DNA from: Sipunculus nudus
Lineage: Eukaryota > Annelida > Sipuncula > Golfingiida > Sipunculidae
Direction of reading: 5' to 3'
Assembly: GCA_026874595.1 (NCBI GenBank)
Contig: CM049307.1
Location: 59,958,870-60,022,869, forward strand
Length of the DNA: 64,000 bases
Position 1 is the stretch's first letter. Every line of letters starts with the position of its first letter. Shown here piece after piece: positions 12,101-24,200 of this stretch. A program made the position numbers and the translations under genes. The notes beneath the pieces are model-generated. The model did not search any database, was not told the DNA's origin, and worked only from the letters and a program-made list of their open reading frames with translations.

Positions 12101-12922
12101 TCAAAACAAAGTTTTATGATACCTCTTCACAAGATTAATGTGGGTACATTTAAGCACAAATATAAAGAAAAGTCATTTCTGGTATTTTCCCTTTTGCTTA
12201 AGCCATGCATCAATATGTACACTTGTTGTCACAAAAGGGCATCTATCACTTACTGACTGAGCATGTTATTGACAGTTATTCTGTTATAAATTTCTCCATT
12301 AAAAACTTATGAATGGTCAATAAAAGTAACAAGTGTGGACATTATACTAACAAACTGTCACTTATCAAATTCACCTTTACAAAAATCTGGATAAATTGTA
12401 CTCTCCCAAACACCACACCAATAATTTGTGACAGCAAAATGGTCCATAATTTTTATCAAAGCCATACAAATCTTGAAAATCTGGTTCTAGAACATAGTTT
12501 TAGCAAAATTACATTATAAACGGTAATACAGCCAAATGTTGGCTGAGCTGCAATAAACCAACATAGCTGGGTTTCAAAACTACCATATAGCTGCTTTAGT
12601 GAAGTTTATGGTAATATTGTCTGAATATACGGCACAATAACAACATAATATGCCTATTATTTATCAATGATTTTTCTGCTCAAAACAGACAATGTATGAT
12701 CAACCACCACAAACTGGGAGTATTTTATTATGATAACCTATATACACTAGTTATGATAATAAAATAACTTCCTTCCATACAACAGGCTGTTTATCAATCA
12801 ATACATGTATGTAACATTTATTTTTACACTCTCCTGCATGGATATCAGTTAATTATGCAAGTGAAACTATAAAGATAAGACATATTCCTTTTGAGATGTC
12901 CAAAATGAACCAAATATCAATA
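9181..12922. other. non-coding AT-rich stretch
   Basis: I see no gene, no clear inverted repeat and no tandem array here. Several short open frames exist but lack splice context and codon-like composition. Confidence 0.45.
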
Positions 12923-13948
12923 CAATGGAACCCTGCCTTGCGACCACTCCACAATTGCGACCACCCCACAATTATGACCACTTTGGTTGGTTCCAAATCT
13001 TTTTTAGTTTATTTTTGTTTATATATTATTCAAAATTACGACCACCCCTGAATTCAGAATTATGACCAGATTTCTTGGCCCCAGGGTTAATGCGACCCCG
13101 CTCATGCGACTACCGCCAAGAAGTACTGAAACAACATATGTCACGAGTCAATGGCTGCGCCTTGTCACAGGCGCCTTAACGAAAGATCAAAGAGGGAAAC
13201 AAGGTTTCCCAACCCTAGTGTTAATCTGGTCTCGCATATCTTCCTGACTTGGTGTTCACGCTGAGACTCATGGCGTAAGTTATAGATCAAAGAGGGTAAC
13301 CATCGGCCTGATTACTTAATGAGCCGGTCTGCCTGGCTAACTGCCCTGGGGTCTTGGGCTAACGATGCTAATTGCCCCTCCATGATCACCTGTTTTACAG
13401 CTACCCTATATCAGTTTATTTCTATACTGGTTAAGTTTGCGTTTAAATTGCTTGCTGTTGTGCAACCATGCCTCGGAAAGAGGCAACACCAGGACGCAGT
13501 CAGCACCAACTGGCTCAGCATTTAAGTGCATGCAATATATACTCAAGCGGAAGGCTAAATATATGACAGCCACGTATTATGTGCAATATGTATACAGTAG
13601 GTTATCTTTATATTGCTCTTTATATCTCTATACTCTAGTGTAATTATGTGTTAATCATCAGTCACTATGTATGTGTACATGTTTCTTAATTTTTATCATG
13701 TATAAATATTTAATCAATTTTGTTTACTTTTCAGCTATACACCAAAAAAAATTCATAATAAAGGGTCCTCCGCTAGATAAAATAGTTTGTTATAATTCAC
13801 ATTAAATGTATGCAATAGATACACACTGATACACATTTAACATCGGCGTGTTATATGCGACCAAGGTAGAGTTTCACAAATACGACCACCCCCAATTACT
13901 ACCTCTTTGCTTAAACCCCAGGGTGGTCGTAATTGTGGGGTTCCACTG
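12923..13948. mobile_element. TA-flanked non-autonomous pogo/mariner-type element (1026 bp)
   Basis: The ends are CAATGGAACCCTGCCTTGCG and the complement CAGTGGAACCCCACAATTACG. Both continue into repeated (G/A)CGACCACCCC blocks. TA dinucleotides flank both sides (12921-12922 and 13949-13950). A TA duplication and a CAGTGGAACCCC end fit the IS630-Tc1-mariner/pogo group. The interior has no long open frame, so it is non-autonomous or dead. Confidence 0.72.
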
Positions 13949-13954
13949 TACATT

Positions 13955-14215
13955 AATTCAATTTCAAGCCTGAAGCAAAATTAACCACATGTCAACATTA
14001 TCATAAAATTTTTAAGCAGTTTACACAATCAACTAAATGTCAATATTATCATAAATTTTACACCTTTATAATATCAACACCATGTCAATATTATCATCAA
14101 ACTTCAAGCCCTGTACAAAATCAACCACAGGGCAATATTATCACTAAACTTCCAGCCCTTTAAAAAACCATCCACAAATCAATATCATAGATTAAATTCA
14201 AGCCCTGTTCAGCAT
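13955..14215. repeat. tandem repeat of about 55-60 bp units
   Basis: Four to five diverged units carry CAATATTATCATAAA(T/C)TT, TTCAAGCCCTG and ATCAACCACA. The array begins immediately after the TA-flanked element. Confidence 0.6.
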
Positions 14216-15290
14216 TATGTAATCTGATATAAACAAGTTGCTCCCTTCACTTTCTGTTCTGAAGAAGTCAAGAGAACCAAGAATTTGGCATCTATTAATT
14301 TTTTTTCCTTGCCTCATACTGTCAAACTGGTTAAGGGCAATGTTTGATATGAAAAGTCAACTGAGCAAAATATTAGTAGTGACCTAATGATCAACTGGAT
14401 ACAAAACAAATGCCTCAAATGGCAGCAAGGATAGAAACACATTTTAGAATAAACTCATATCTGATCAAATATGAATTTCAAACTGATTTATTATATATCT
14501 ATACTTATTTTTTGTTCTGATAATCATTCCTATACATTTACACTAAAGCAGACAAAATGTTTTAACAAATTTAACATAATGAACTGTAGAATCAATAGTG
14601 CTGACATGATAATAATGATATAATGAGATAAAGATTTAAAGATAATATTCATAAACAGGTATCGATACATGAAAATCTAGGAACTTTTCAGATTATTCTT
14701 GATCTGTGTCATTAGAAAAACATTTCAAATCTATTAAGATAATGAATCTAAGATATAACATATAGCCTTAATGTTGGTTTTATCTAGCCTATGTGTAGTA
14801 CTATGTCTGTTATTAAACCACAGCAAAGCAGAGCTGGCAGGTGAGATTGTATGAATAATTTTTTACACACCTTTAGTTACTAAAAATAATGTTATTAATT
14901 TAATAATGATCTGATGCTAATAGTTCATATTAACATCTCTTGATATTTGACCCTTAGTTATAATCAATAATGAGTCAACTGATATGGAACAAAACATCTC
15001 ACTGAAATATTACACTAAAACTAATATTACATAGGAATGTAGCAACTTTAAAATAATGCTCTCACAAAAATAAACATTATTTTCTCAGCATATTTTTTAA
15101 TTATGTCACTGGATTTCTTACACATTGTTAGCAGGCAGTTATATTAAACATGTGACAGACACTTACCTGGTTGTTGACCAAGCAAATAAACTATCTTTAT
15201 CTTCAGTGAATTGTCAGGTCTGTCTAATAAATTACTATGGTCCAATGTACAATAATAATATTAACATGTTGGGGTCTTGTTATATCATTT
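14216..15290. other. non-coding AT-rich stretch
   Basis: Nothing recognisable apart from a possible minus-strand exon-like segment near 15165-15240, which is discussed among the rejected items. Confidence 0.4.
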
Positions 15291-15813
15291 CAGGGCTTGA
15301 CATAAAAAACAAAGAGGCTCCCATAACAAACACACAATGCAAATATCCACCAATGTCTAAAATTCAAATATTATTTAAGGTATTTTTCTAAGATGAAATT
15401 TTCAATGTACTTAGGGTTCGTCATTAACTTTTGAAAGTTCTTACCCAGTTGGGCAAGCAACATCTAGCTTCTACTTGCCTTTCAATAATTTTTACTTGCC
15501 CTACAAATATAACTAGTAGTATTCAAGAACACAAAGATCCTTTTTCAAGCCTTTACTTTATATTGGCCACTTCTAGTTGCCCTTCCACTATTTTCTGGAT
15601 TTTTGAACGTACTCACCCAGTCGGGCAAGTAACATCTAGCTTTTACTTGCTCTTCATGAATTTTTACTTGCCCTACTAATATTTTTGACTGTATTCAAGA
15701 ACACGAAGATCCTTTTTCAAGCATTTACTTGGGTAAGGGTTTATGTTGGTGACTTCTAATTGCCCTTTTTCACTTGCCCCAGGCAAATGGTTAACCATTA
15801 ATGTCGAGCCCTG
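15291..15813. mobile_element. CAGGGCTxGACAT-ended hAT-like element, copy 1
   Basis: The left end is CAGGGCTTGACATAAAA and the right end is the complement of CAGGGCTCGACATTAATG. The interior holds two direct copies of a 175-190-bp unit, from about 15430 and 15608. Each unit carries ACTTGCCC and GGGCAAG(T/C)AACATCTAGCTT, and AAGATCCTTTTTCAAGC recurs in both. CAGGG ends are typical of hAT elements, but no clean 8-bp target duplication is left. A second copy is at 17910-18364. Confidence 0.5.
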
Positions 15814-16254
15814 CATTTTCTGATTATAAGGCCTGTGTATTTTAATGGGCTTCACATGCCATATCTGTAAGTTTTCATTATAGAGCAGCATGTGCAATTG
15901 CTCATTCCACATCATAGATGCATATCTAGGAGGGCATTCAAGTGTCTATCATGTAATTTATAAAGCCACATACATGACTGAGGTTTGATACTGTACCATT
16001 ATCCCTTAATATTTATGAAATAATACTGTTTTCATGCATGTTTTTATTTTTCCTTTTTCTCAACGGATAGGTGCATGGATTGCTTGTGGTGGCACTCTTA
16101 ACTGAATGCGGATGCATATACCAAGCATGAAGATTGATATGTTATTATAAACCTTGTGGACTTCAGGTTCTTCTATGCACAGAGCTAGCTATGATCCATT
16201 AGTCTGTAAAGTCATAATCTGAGATAAATTAGAGCAAATCTCTGAAGGCAACAA

Positions 16255-16347
16255 AATATCTATATTTGCCTCTGTGATGAAGACAGGGTTTGAACCAGGT
16301 ACCTTCAGTACAAAGTACCAACGCTTTAATCACTACATTAAGTCCTA
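16255..16347 (-). mobile_element. tRNA-like SINE head
   Basis: On the minus strand, an A-box-like TAGTGATTAAAGCG (16322-16335) is followed about 40 bases later by a perfect B box GGTTCAAACCC (16286-16296). This is the internal RNA polymerase III promoter layout. The flanking stems do not form a proper cloverleaf, so it is a tRNA-derived SINE or relic, not a tRNA gene. The 3' body limit was not determined. Confidence 0.5.
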
Positions 16348-16865
16348 CTATTTTCATGTTTTTGTCTTTCTTCAAAGACACTTTAGTTCTCAACATGTTT
16401 AAGGCTGATACTTTCTGAAAAAAAAGAAAAGAACATAGTTTTGGGTAAAGGTATAGCTGTATAATATTTTGATGCTCACCCAGATTCTGGATACAGACTT
16501 TTACACAGTTAATCTTTAATCAAACTCATGTTAGTTCTGATAATGGTTAGTAGGTGGCACTGGGATCAAGTGCCACATTTTCGAAGAGCGAAAATGTAGT
16601 TCAGCTTTTGCACTCACATTTCAACAAAAAATTACCATTTCTTTGTAAAATAAGCTACACTGGTAAAGTTGTCTAGAAATCTCTGTACAAGTAACGGGAG
16701 CATAACCAACTTAACACAGCAGAACACAACAGGCCCTCAGAGGAAGCACTGAAATCATAGGCTGTCCCTACAGCTTATATAAGTATTTAGGTACACAGTA
16801 TGTAATGTTAATACATCAAGAAGATGTATAATTAGGTATAAGTTAAGTATGGAGTTTATCATCTA

Positions 16866-16975
16866 CAAAAAGAAGCTCCCACAACAAATACACAATGCTA
16901 AGTATCCCCAAATGTCTACTATTCCAATATTATTTAAGGTATTTTTCTAGGTGAGTGTTTCAATGTACTCTAAAT
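16866..16975. repeat. second copy of a 110-bp segment also at 15310-15420
   Basis: GCTCCCA(T/C)AACAAA, CACACAATGC and CAATATTATTTAAGGTATTT are shared in the same order with the left part of the element at 15291-15813. This suggests a fragment of the same family. Confidence 0.55.
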
Positions 16976-17909
16976 GTGATCGGCTCCCTGGTAAATGTAA
17001 GTGAAACTAGCACAGTGTTGCTAAATGGATGACGCAGAAGGGGCAATGAGAAATATGGACAAAGGCATGATTGTATTATTGTTATTTGAATATTAAAGTT
17101 TTGTTGACATTATGAACTTGTAACCTTGCTTGGCCAGTTAAGGAAGTTAATCTGTGTTATTCCTGGAAGACAGAGATGATGCGGAAAAAATCTACTGACA
17201 ATATCTACAGACACTGCTTAATCTGGCACTGTCTGTGGTTTGCGATGACTTCATAATGTTTCAAGTGAAATGGTGGCTAATTTAGTTTAAAATGTTGATT
17301 ATTACTTATTCAGTTCCATATATTAAATGACAGGACACTTTCAGTTAAGCATTATGTATCTAGCTATATCAAATATATATATCAGATATATCAAATGAGG
17401 GTCATCATGATAAATTACCAATGCTTAGTCAGCTAAAACTGTACAGACACAAAATAAATAATAAATACATACATCCCCTTTATTCATGGTATTATCAACT
17501 TTTCCCAACCATTTACATAAATTCTTTGTATTATAAACTATTCCTGAGCATTTACAAAAATACCTACCATTAATTTTTCATGTATATTTTTAAATAACTA
17601 TACATCAATCAATATATCTGTTCTATCTATGCATAATCACAGCTCTGGAAGCCTAGTTGGCCTACATTCCCTTCATATTGGAGCCTGTTTACAAGGCAGC
17701 CTGGAGATCTTTCAGATATTTTTGTAATGATCAATAACAACATAGCTCCTCAACTATATATAGGTCAGCTGTATTTATCAAACTGTATAAGCCGGGCCAC
17801 CACAGAGCAATTTGTTTTATCATGGGAAAACAAATCATTAGCCATGTGCAGATCTAACCAGTGTTTCCTAACATAGAGGTTGCAGCTGCATAGAAATTCC
17901 CAGCTAGTT

Positions 17910-18364
17910 CCTGGGCTAGACATGACCTAATAAAATTACTTGCCCAGTCAGGCAAGTTTCATCTAGCTTTAATTTCCCCTAGATGCATTTTACTTTCCTT
18001 AAAAATCAGTCATCACAGCCATGAACACTAAGTGTTCCACATGATTTTGTTGCATGTTTTATTGCATGTTGGACAGAAAACATGTTCACATTTTGTTAAT
18101 TATATTTCTCTTTAATATTTGTACAGATAAACATACAGGAAATTTAAGATAAAGAGATATTTAAAATATGAATTCATTTCTCTGAGAAAGGAAACAGCAA
18201 TCTGAAGATTAGTTCAGATTCAGACTGTGGGGTTTTAGTTCATGTTGGACCCATAAGCCAAGGGTGACAAGTCAAAGTAGGAGCCAACTTTTGGTTGTCC
18301 TTAATTCATTAATGGAACTTTCACTTGCACCAGACAAGCATTTATGTGTAAATATCTAGCCCTG
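17910..18364. mobile_element. CAGGGCTxGACAT-ended element, diverged copy 2
   Basis: The left end CTGGGCTAGACATGACC and the complementary right end (CAGGGCTAGATATTTACAC on the minus strand) frame an interior containing ACTTGCCCAGTCAGGCAAG and ATCTAGCTTTAA. It matches copy 1 at 15291-15813. It is more decayed and has a different middle. Confidence 0.42.
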
Positions 18365-20335
18365 AGTTAAACAGCCCATCATGCCTGATGCATCTTCCAA
18401 TCTGTACATCCATCAGTACACATGTATACATAATATTTTACATCTTTCCATCTCCCACATACATAAAAACACTGCTAATGGATGTGTTATACGAAGTGAC
18501 CCAGGGCCAATCACACTCATGGCCATTTCTCAGGGCCAACACTCATTTTTTCATGTTAAGCCAAGAGTACCCTGGTTAGAAGTGATTATTAGTATTGACA
18601 AGTTTGAGAAGTGTATCAACTGATATACAAATGAGCACAGTATTATCAAACCTAATGCAATATCATGTCAGCAGAATATCTGCTTAGGAGAAAATGGCAA
18701 GGTACAAATTTTCTTGCCATGTTTAGAGAAAATCCTGTGTTTACTGCTACCTAATGCAATTTGTAGAGGTTATATAAGGACATTCTGGACAATGGCAGTT
18801 AATAATGACAGCATTTTCACAACACTGTCAAATTTGATAAAGGAAACCCTAATAACTGAACATCAGGAAAGGCTCCTCAAATAAGCGGAAGAGCCTTACA
18901 AACTAACATTAGAATCTGCACCTACCCGTTTCTGTACCAAGACCTTGTGGCACTGAGCAAAGTTATTACCTTTACAGTAATCAATATACAATACAAAGAA
19001 ACCTTACTCTATATCCATATATTATTAATAGCTGCTGGTTGAATTTCATTTAATGCCTATATGCTATTTGTGGAATAAAGGTGCCAATCCCATTTGATTG
19101 ATAAATGTTGCAAAACCTGCACTGGTTGAGGAGTATTGTTAAATGACTATCCCAAGCCGGATAATAAACAAAAGGAGACACATACAGAACATGACAGTGC
19201 ATGACTATATTAGATCTGACATTTCATAAACATCAGCTGATATTTCATACAAATTTGTGTTCTGTAGCTTTACAAATCTGTTGTTTGCAGCAATGAAATA
19301 AGACATCACAAAAATCACAGAGCACGGTGCTGGTCACTATGTTAAGCATTGTGATGCCACCACTGATTTCACCTGTAAATATTATTAGTGCTATAAAACC
19401 TTAGCTGATTAACTCATTCTGTCACTTGGTTTTGTTCATAAGGGGTTGACTTGTGCCCTGGCACTTTCAGCAAGGCAAATAGATATGTTGACCACTATAT
19501 AATATAATATCAGCAACAAGCTGTAGGCATTTTATTCAATGTTGAAGCTTGTCACATCAGAAAATGAAGAGGTCTTCTATCATCATTATGATTAATAATT
19601 TCATCCCTGGAACTGGACTTTGAGCCTTGAGCCCCTGGCTGCCTTTCATACCATACTTGTTGACTAAAAAATGGTAATTTTATATGCCTTAATAATTAAT
19701 AAGCTTAAATGTAACCCTTAAATTAAAAGTACACTGTATGACATGTCTGGTTTGAACTGAAAAATACTTCTTAAGGTTTAATTCTCATAGAACATTAACT
19801 CTCAATAAAAAAATAGTCAATCAGGCAAAATTTATTGGAACAGCGCCATCCAGTGGAGCTCCATAAGAAGTAATCTGCTCCCTCAATCAAACAAAACATG
19901 TTATATTGTAAAAGAATGATATAAGAAGCTACTTTGTGAACTTTTGATGGTAAAAGATATACTTGCAAGATCGGGAATAAAAGCTGAAGTTTGGCAAGCC
20001 AGGATTTGGTAATCCCCCCCCCCCCCCTCCAAGCCCCCCACCCCCAGGAAAAATTTTAGTTATAGTTAATACATCACAAATAGTGATCATATTAAGGGAT
20101 AACAAAGTAAAATATTGTTAATCCATTCAACTTAGGAGTTCGAGTATTATAATTTAAACTTATCTTTTTTTGATGAATTTATCAATCAGGGACAGAGCAA
20201 GGATTTATTAAAGGTGCAATCCCCATTTGATTCAAGAATAGGGTTGCAAAAACAGATATATGTCTCCCCTCCCTTTGGGCTCCCATCTCTAACTTTGATG
20301 AAAAAATTACGGACTACTTCAAACGTGACAGCATT
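18365..20335. other. non-coding stretch
   Basis: No gene seen. A short inverted repeat, ATGGCAAG...CTTGCCAT, lies at about 18693-18717, and a poly-C run at about 20014-20036. Confidence 0.4.
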
Positions 20336-20339
20336 CAAA

Positions 20340-20720
20340 AATAATATCTATTCTGGCTGATTTGAACCTGAAGATGAAAGTGAAATTCACTTGTTTCTTA
20401 ACACTTCCTAGAATTTTAAAGAAACATTTCCAATATCAAATTTTATGAATTTATATTGAGTTGTTCAAAAGTTATATTACAAGCAAATCATTTCTATTTT
20501 TGTTGATTTGACCTTGAAAATAAAGGTCAAGGTCACCAGTTTTTTTTTTAACACTTCCGAGATTTGGTAGAAACATTTCACTAGTCAAATTTCATGAAAA
20601 TATACCAAGTGGTTTAAAAGTTATCATGTTCACAAGAAATGACACAGACCAGGACTACAGATGAAGTTGATGACAGACCAAACACTATATGTCTCCCCAT
20701 GTGGGAGGAGGAGACATAAT
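20340..20720. repeat. dispersed repeat with AAGGTCAAGGTCACC block
   Basis: Two diverged units carry TTTCTTAACACTTCC, AGAAACATTTC and TTTAAAAGTTAT. Between them lies GACCTTGAAAATAAAGGTCA. The end is an ATGTCTCCCC...GAGGAGACAT inverted pair. Similar GGTCAAGGTCA repeats are widespread in marine invertebrates. Confidence 0.5.
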
Positions 20721-21063
20721 TCAAATGACTTTACATATTCTAAACACTGTGGTTTATTCCATAAACCACAACTTATCAATGACTCTGAACCAAAACTTCA
20801 TACAGTTAAAAGACTTAAGAATTTTGTTTATTATCTCAATAGACCCACTCTGCCATTGATAATTGGTAGTTTCAGAACACATACAAAATAATAAGAGAAA
20901 ATCAAAGTAAAACACAGCACCAAAACACTCCGGAGGATTAAAAAGGATGTTCATAAGAACGGATATGATCACTGTTATCTTTTCTTATCTAATAAAATTT
21001 ATTTTCGACCCAAACACAGGCATTTGAAAAGCATTTGATAAAGAAGTAAATAAGAATTCTTAC

Positions 21064-21249
21064 CTTTGCTGTATTTGCTAGGGTATCCTTCAGCCATTCG
21101 AAATCTACATCTTTGACCTTGGTAGCCTGGTTCAAGGACACACTGGTGGCTGGTTTCATTGAGGTCGGGCCAGCTGAAGAGACTCCAATCGTCATTCCAA
21201 GACCCAGGTGGCTCTGAATCTCTCGAATCAGCTCATCAAACTCCCCAGC
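21064..21249 (-). CDS. ZC3H7-like gene, last exon visible in the window
   Basis: The 186-nt exon (62 codons, phase 0 to phase 0) encodes residues 185-246. FDELIREIQSHLGLG resembles the capping helix after the TPRs of ZC3H7 proteins. A Ser/Thr/Pro-rich linker and a charged segment ending DTLANTAK follow. The acceptor is TCTAAG and the donor GTAAGA. The next exon should start in phase 0, and none was recognised between 1 and 21063. Confidence 0.7.
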
Positions 21250-24200
21250 CTTAGAAAGAGAAGGATGCAACTCTACAGCTGAATTTTTTTTCCATTCAGC
21301 TAGACTTATTCAGGATTTCAAACAATCCATGTGTATGTGTCAAAATAATGCAAACATTATTATGCAATGTTTAAAAAGGACTTTTGAAAATAACAGTATG
21401 ACTGTAAATTTAAAACAATGGTGTCTGTTATTATTGCAAATTGCAACAGGCAAGAACTCTTATCTAATTTGTTGAATGCAGGGTTGGGGCCAGGTTAGCG
21501 ACAGCTTGTCACCCCAAACGTCGATTTTAGATATACTGAAGACGATGAGGTGACAGTACAAGCTATTGGGTTCGCATCAATTCTAGTATGTGCAGATGTG
21601 CACGCCATTTCTGACACTACTTTTTCACCTTCATCTACTTCTCGAGCTGTCATTTTCCTGAGTTAAGACAAAAAGTGACGCTATTCTGTTGGGGAAAATA
21701 ATAATTATTACATCAACGGTTGACTTACATGTATTCGTGCAGCAGTTTTTAAAACCGAGGCTGGTTTTACTCGAAAAACTCGTCTCCACGTCTGTTAGCG
21801 GGAGAACCATAACTTCCGGTAGGGGATTCCCAAACGGCTATGTGTAAAACTCGGAAGTCCGAAGTCGGAAGCAAGGATTTTTTAAATAAAGCAATGATCG
21901 AAGCATAATTAAAATGCTACTAAATTAATGGAAAGTACTATTTTATTTTTGATAGAATTAGTTTTTTTTTAGCATAATGCAAAAATCAAAGTTATCCATC
22001 CCAAGTTATAGACTCGGAAATGCCCGGTTATGGTCCAGATGTGTAAAACTCGGAAGCCAGTAATGGCTAATGCACTGGTCATCATATCGTCAGCAAACGT
22101 GTCAAGCATTTTCAATTATTTCAATATGACATATTTTTCATAAACTCAATCTGTTTTTTAACATTCATGATGCTGTTTTTTTATAATATATTATATTGAT
22201 ATTTTATTTCATTTTGTAAAACAAGATTATATTAACTCATCAATATTTTACGCTGTTACCGTATTTTATGTTGGGGGGAAAAGTTCAGTAAATGTTTAAA
22301 AATAAATTGTTACAGAGCAAATGTTATAGATATAAAAAATTCTGTTTAATTATAGAACCTGATACCAGCAACTATTAAGTTCAGAGAGAAGGATGTCCAA
22401 AAGCGCACGGTACTATACTGTATCGAGAATTCCGACTATAGTCCGGTTAATTTTGTTTTCTGAGGAAAAAAATATAAGGATCAAATAAAAATAGTGAGTA
22501 TACACGGAATATTCAGATGCATGGATTTTTATAAAGATCAAAATATATTGAATTTTCATATTTGTTCAACGTATGGGAAATATATTACTGTTTTTATTTT
22601 GAATGACATCGTAATTTATAACTATTTTTAATGCCGTATTAGGGTTTATTATACCATATTTATTATTCAGTGGTGCATCCATAGAGGGCGCAAGCCCATT
22701 TAGACGTAATATCTCTCATTTTATCGAGTTCTTTTCCAATAAATTCGTAATCAATTTTCATTTCTTTTTCAGATTACTTTTTTATTCCCCAGCAATTTCA
22801 TTTTTATATTTTTGACTTTCCAATTCATAAGTTGGTGATTTACTCCACTTTGAGAGCATATAAATATATACTAGTATATTGAGGAATCCCCCCCCCCCTC
22901 GCATTACCGTGCGAGTCATGCACGGTCTCCCGACAGAGCTCAGCTCGGGGTGGGATCGACCGTGAAAAATCTCACGCCTCCTCGGCTGATACTCAGGCTC
23001 ACGCACTGTGAGCCTGGGCGCTCACAGATCACAAAAGTCGGTAAAATGCAAAGATTGTCATAAGACTTAAACATATCAATTATTTTACAATGAGTAATAC
23101 CTTTAAATAGTGACATTTTGCAAGTTATAAATGTATAGACGCGCATTTCATCATTGACATTAACATGTTACGAACTTTTGAATATTTGGACTTTACAGTT
23201 TATACCGTAATTTTACAGAAATATAAATATTAAAGCCCACAACCTCAAGTTTGAATATATTGTTCATAAACATGTAGGAGAATAGTTGCGGAAAACAGAA
23301 AATCCTCATAATCATTTGTTTAAGGTGCCTCAAAATGTCCTCTTTACATTGCATATTTTAAAAAATTAATCCCTTCCCATACATTCCTCATGTAAATATA
23401 AATATCTTCAACAAAATCATAGCTCTAGATGGGGCGAAATATATTACGTGAAAATACACCCACACATATGTAAAATATATATTATATTTACAAATAAAAA
23501 AATTAAGAAGTTATAGTTTTTCAATTATGTATCATGTATATTGTATTATACACTCATTAAAAGCAGAATCATGCATAAAAAATTTTAATATATGCATGCA
23601 ACTATAATTATAATGTAACTGCATTTGGGCTGTGACTCTTAACTGACCACAAGTTACCCAGTGCGTCTCTGTGACTTCCGAGTTATACACATTGGATCAC
23701 ATCCCAGCACTTCTGACTGATTACCGAGATGGCTTCCGAGCACAAAATCATCCATAACTCTCAGATTAAAGAATGGATCACTATTATTCTTCACAGAATG
23801 ATAATGAAGATCTTATTCTATCGGGGAAAAACAAAACGGTATTGAAGCGTTAGCATTTTGTACATGCTTTAAACTGCTTTATTTATAAGACAATTCCTTG
23901 GTTTCCGGCTTCCGGCTTCCGACTTCCAAGTTTACATACACGACCGCGCCATGACACTTTTAGTTTTGAATGAGAAGTACCGCTTCACGTGAATCGGTGC
24001 CACGGTGATGAAAGGAGGTAATAAATGTAATTATTTTTGTGTAACAACATTTCTTCTTCGATATTAAGCACATATAATACGACTTTACAAGCCTGTGATG
24101 CCAAATAATACCAGACAGTAAATATTTTGATCCGACCCTTAGAATGGGCGTTCTGTTGTGACTGCCATCATGACTCCAGGCCCTATCAGTTTATTTCCGA

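Noticed and set aside
13062-13643. Transposase fragment inside the TA-flanked element
   Set aside because: The short frames show no DDE/DDD-type motifs or helix-turn-helix that I can recognise; the interior appears non-coding.
15162-15240. Minus-strand exon-like segment (open frame ending ...KIKIVYLLGQQP before a GTAAGT donor)
   Set aside because: The donor looks good but no acceptor gives phase 0, which is needed after the exon at 21064-21249. The segment is too short to assign to any family with confidence.
16255-16347. Functional tRNA gene
   Set aside because: A and B boxes are present, but the acceptor and D stems do not pair into a proper cloverleaf and no terminator T-run follows closely. 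A SINE head is the better reading.
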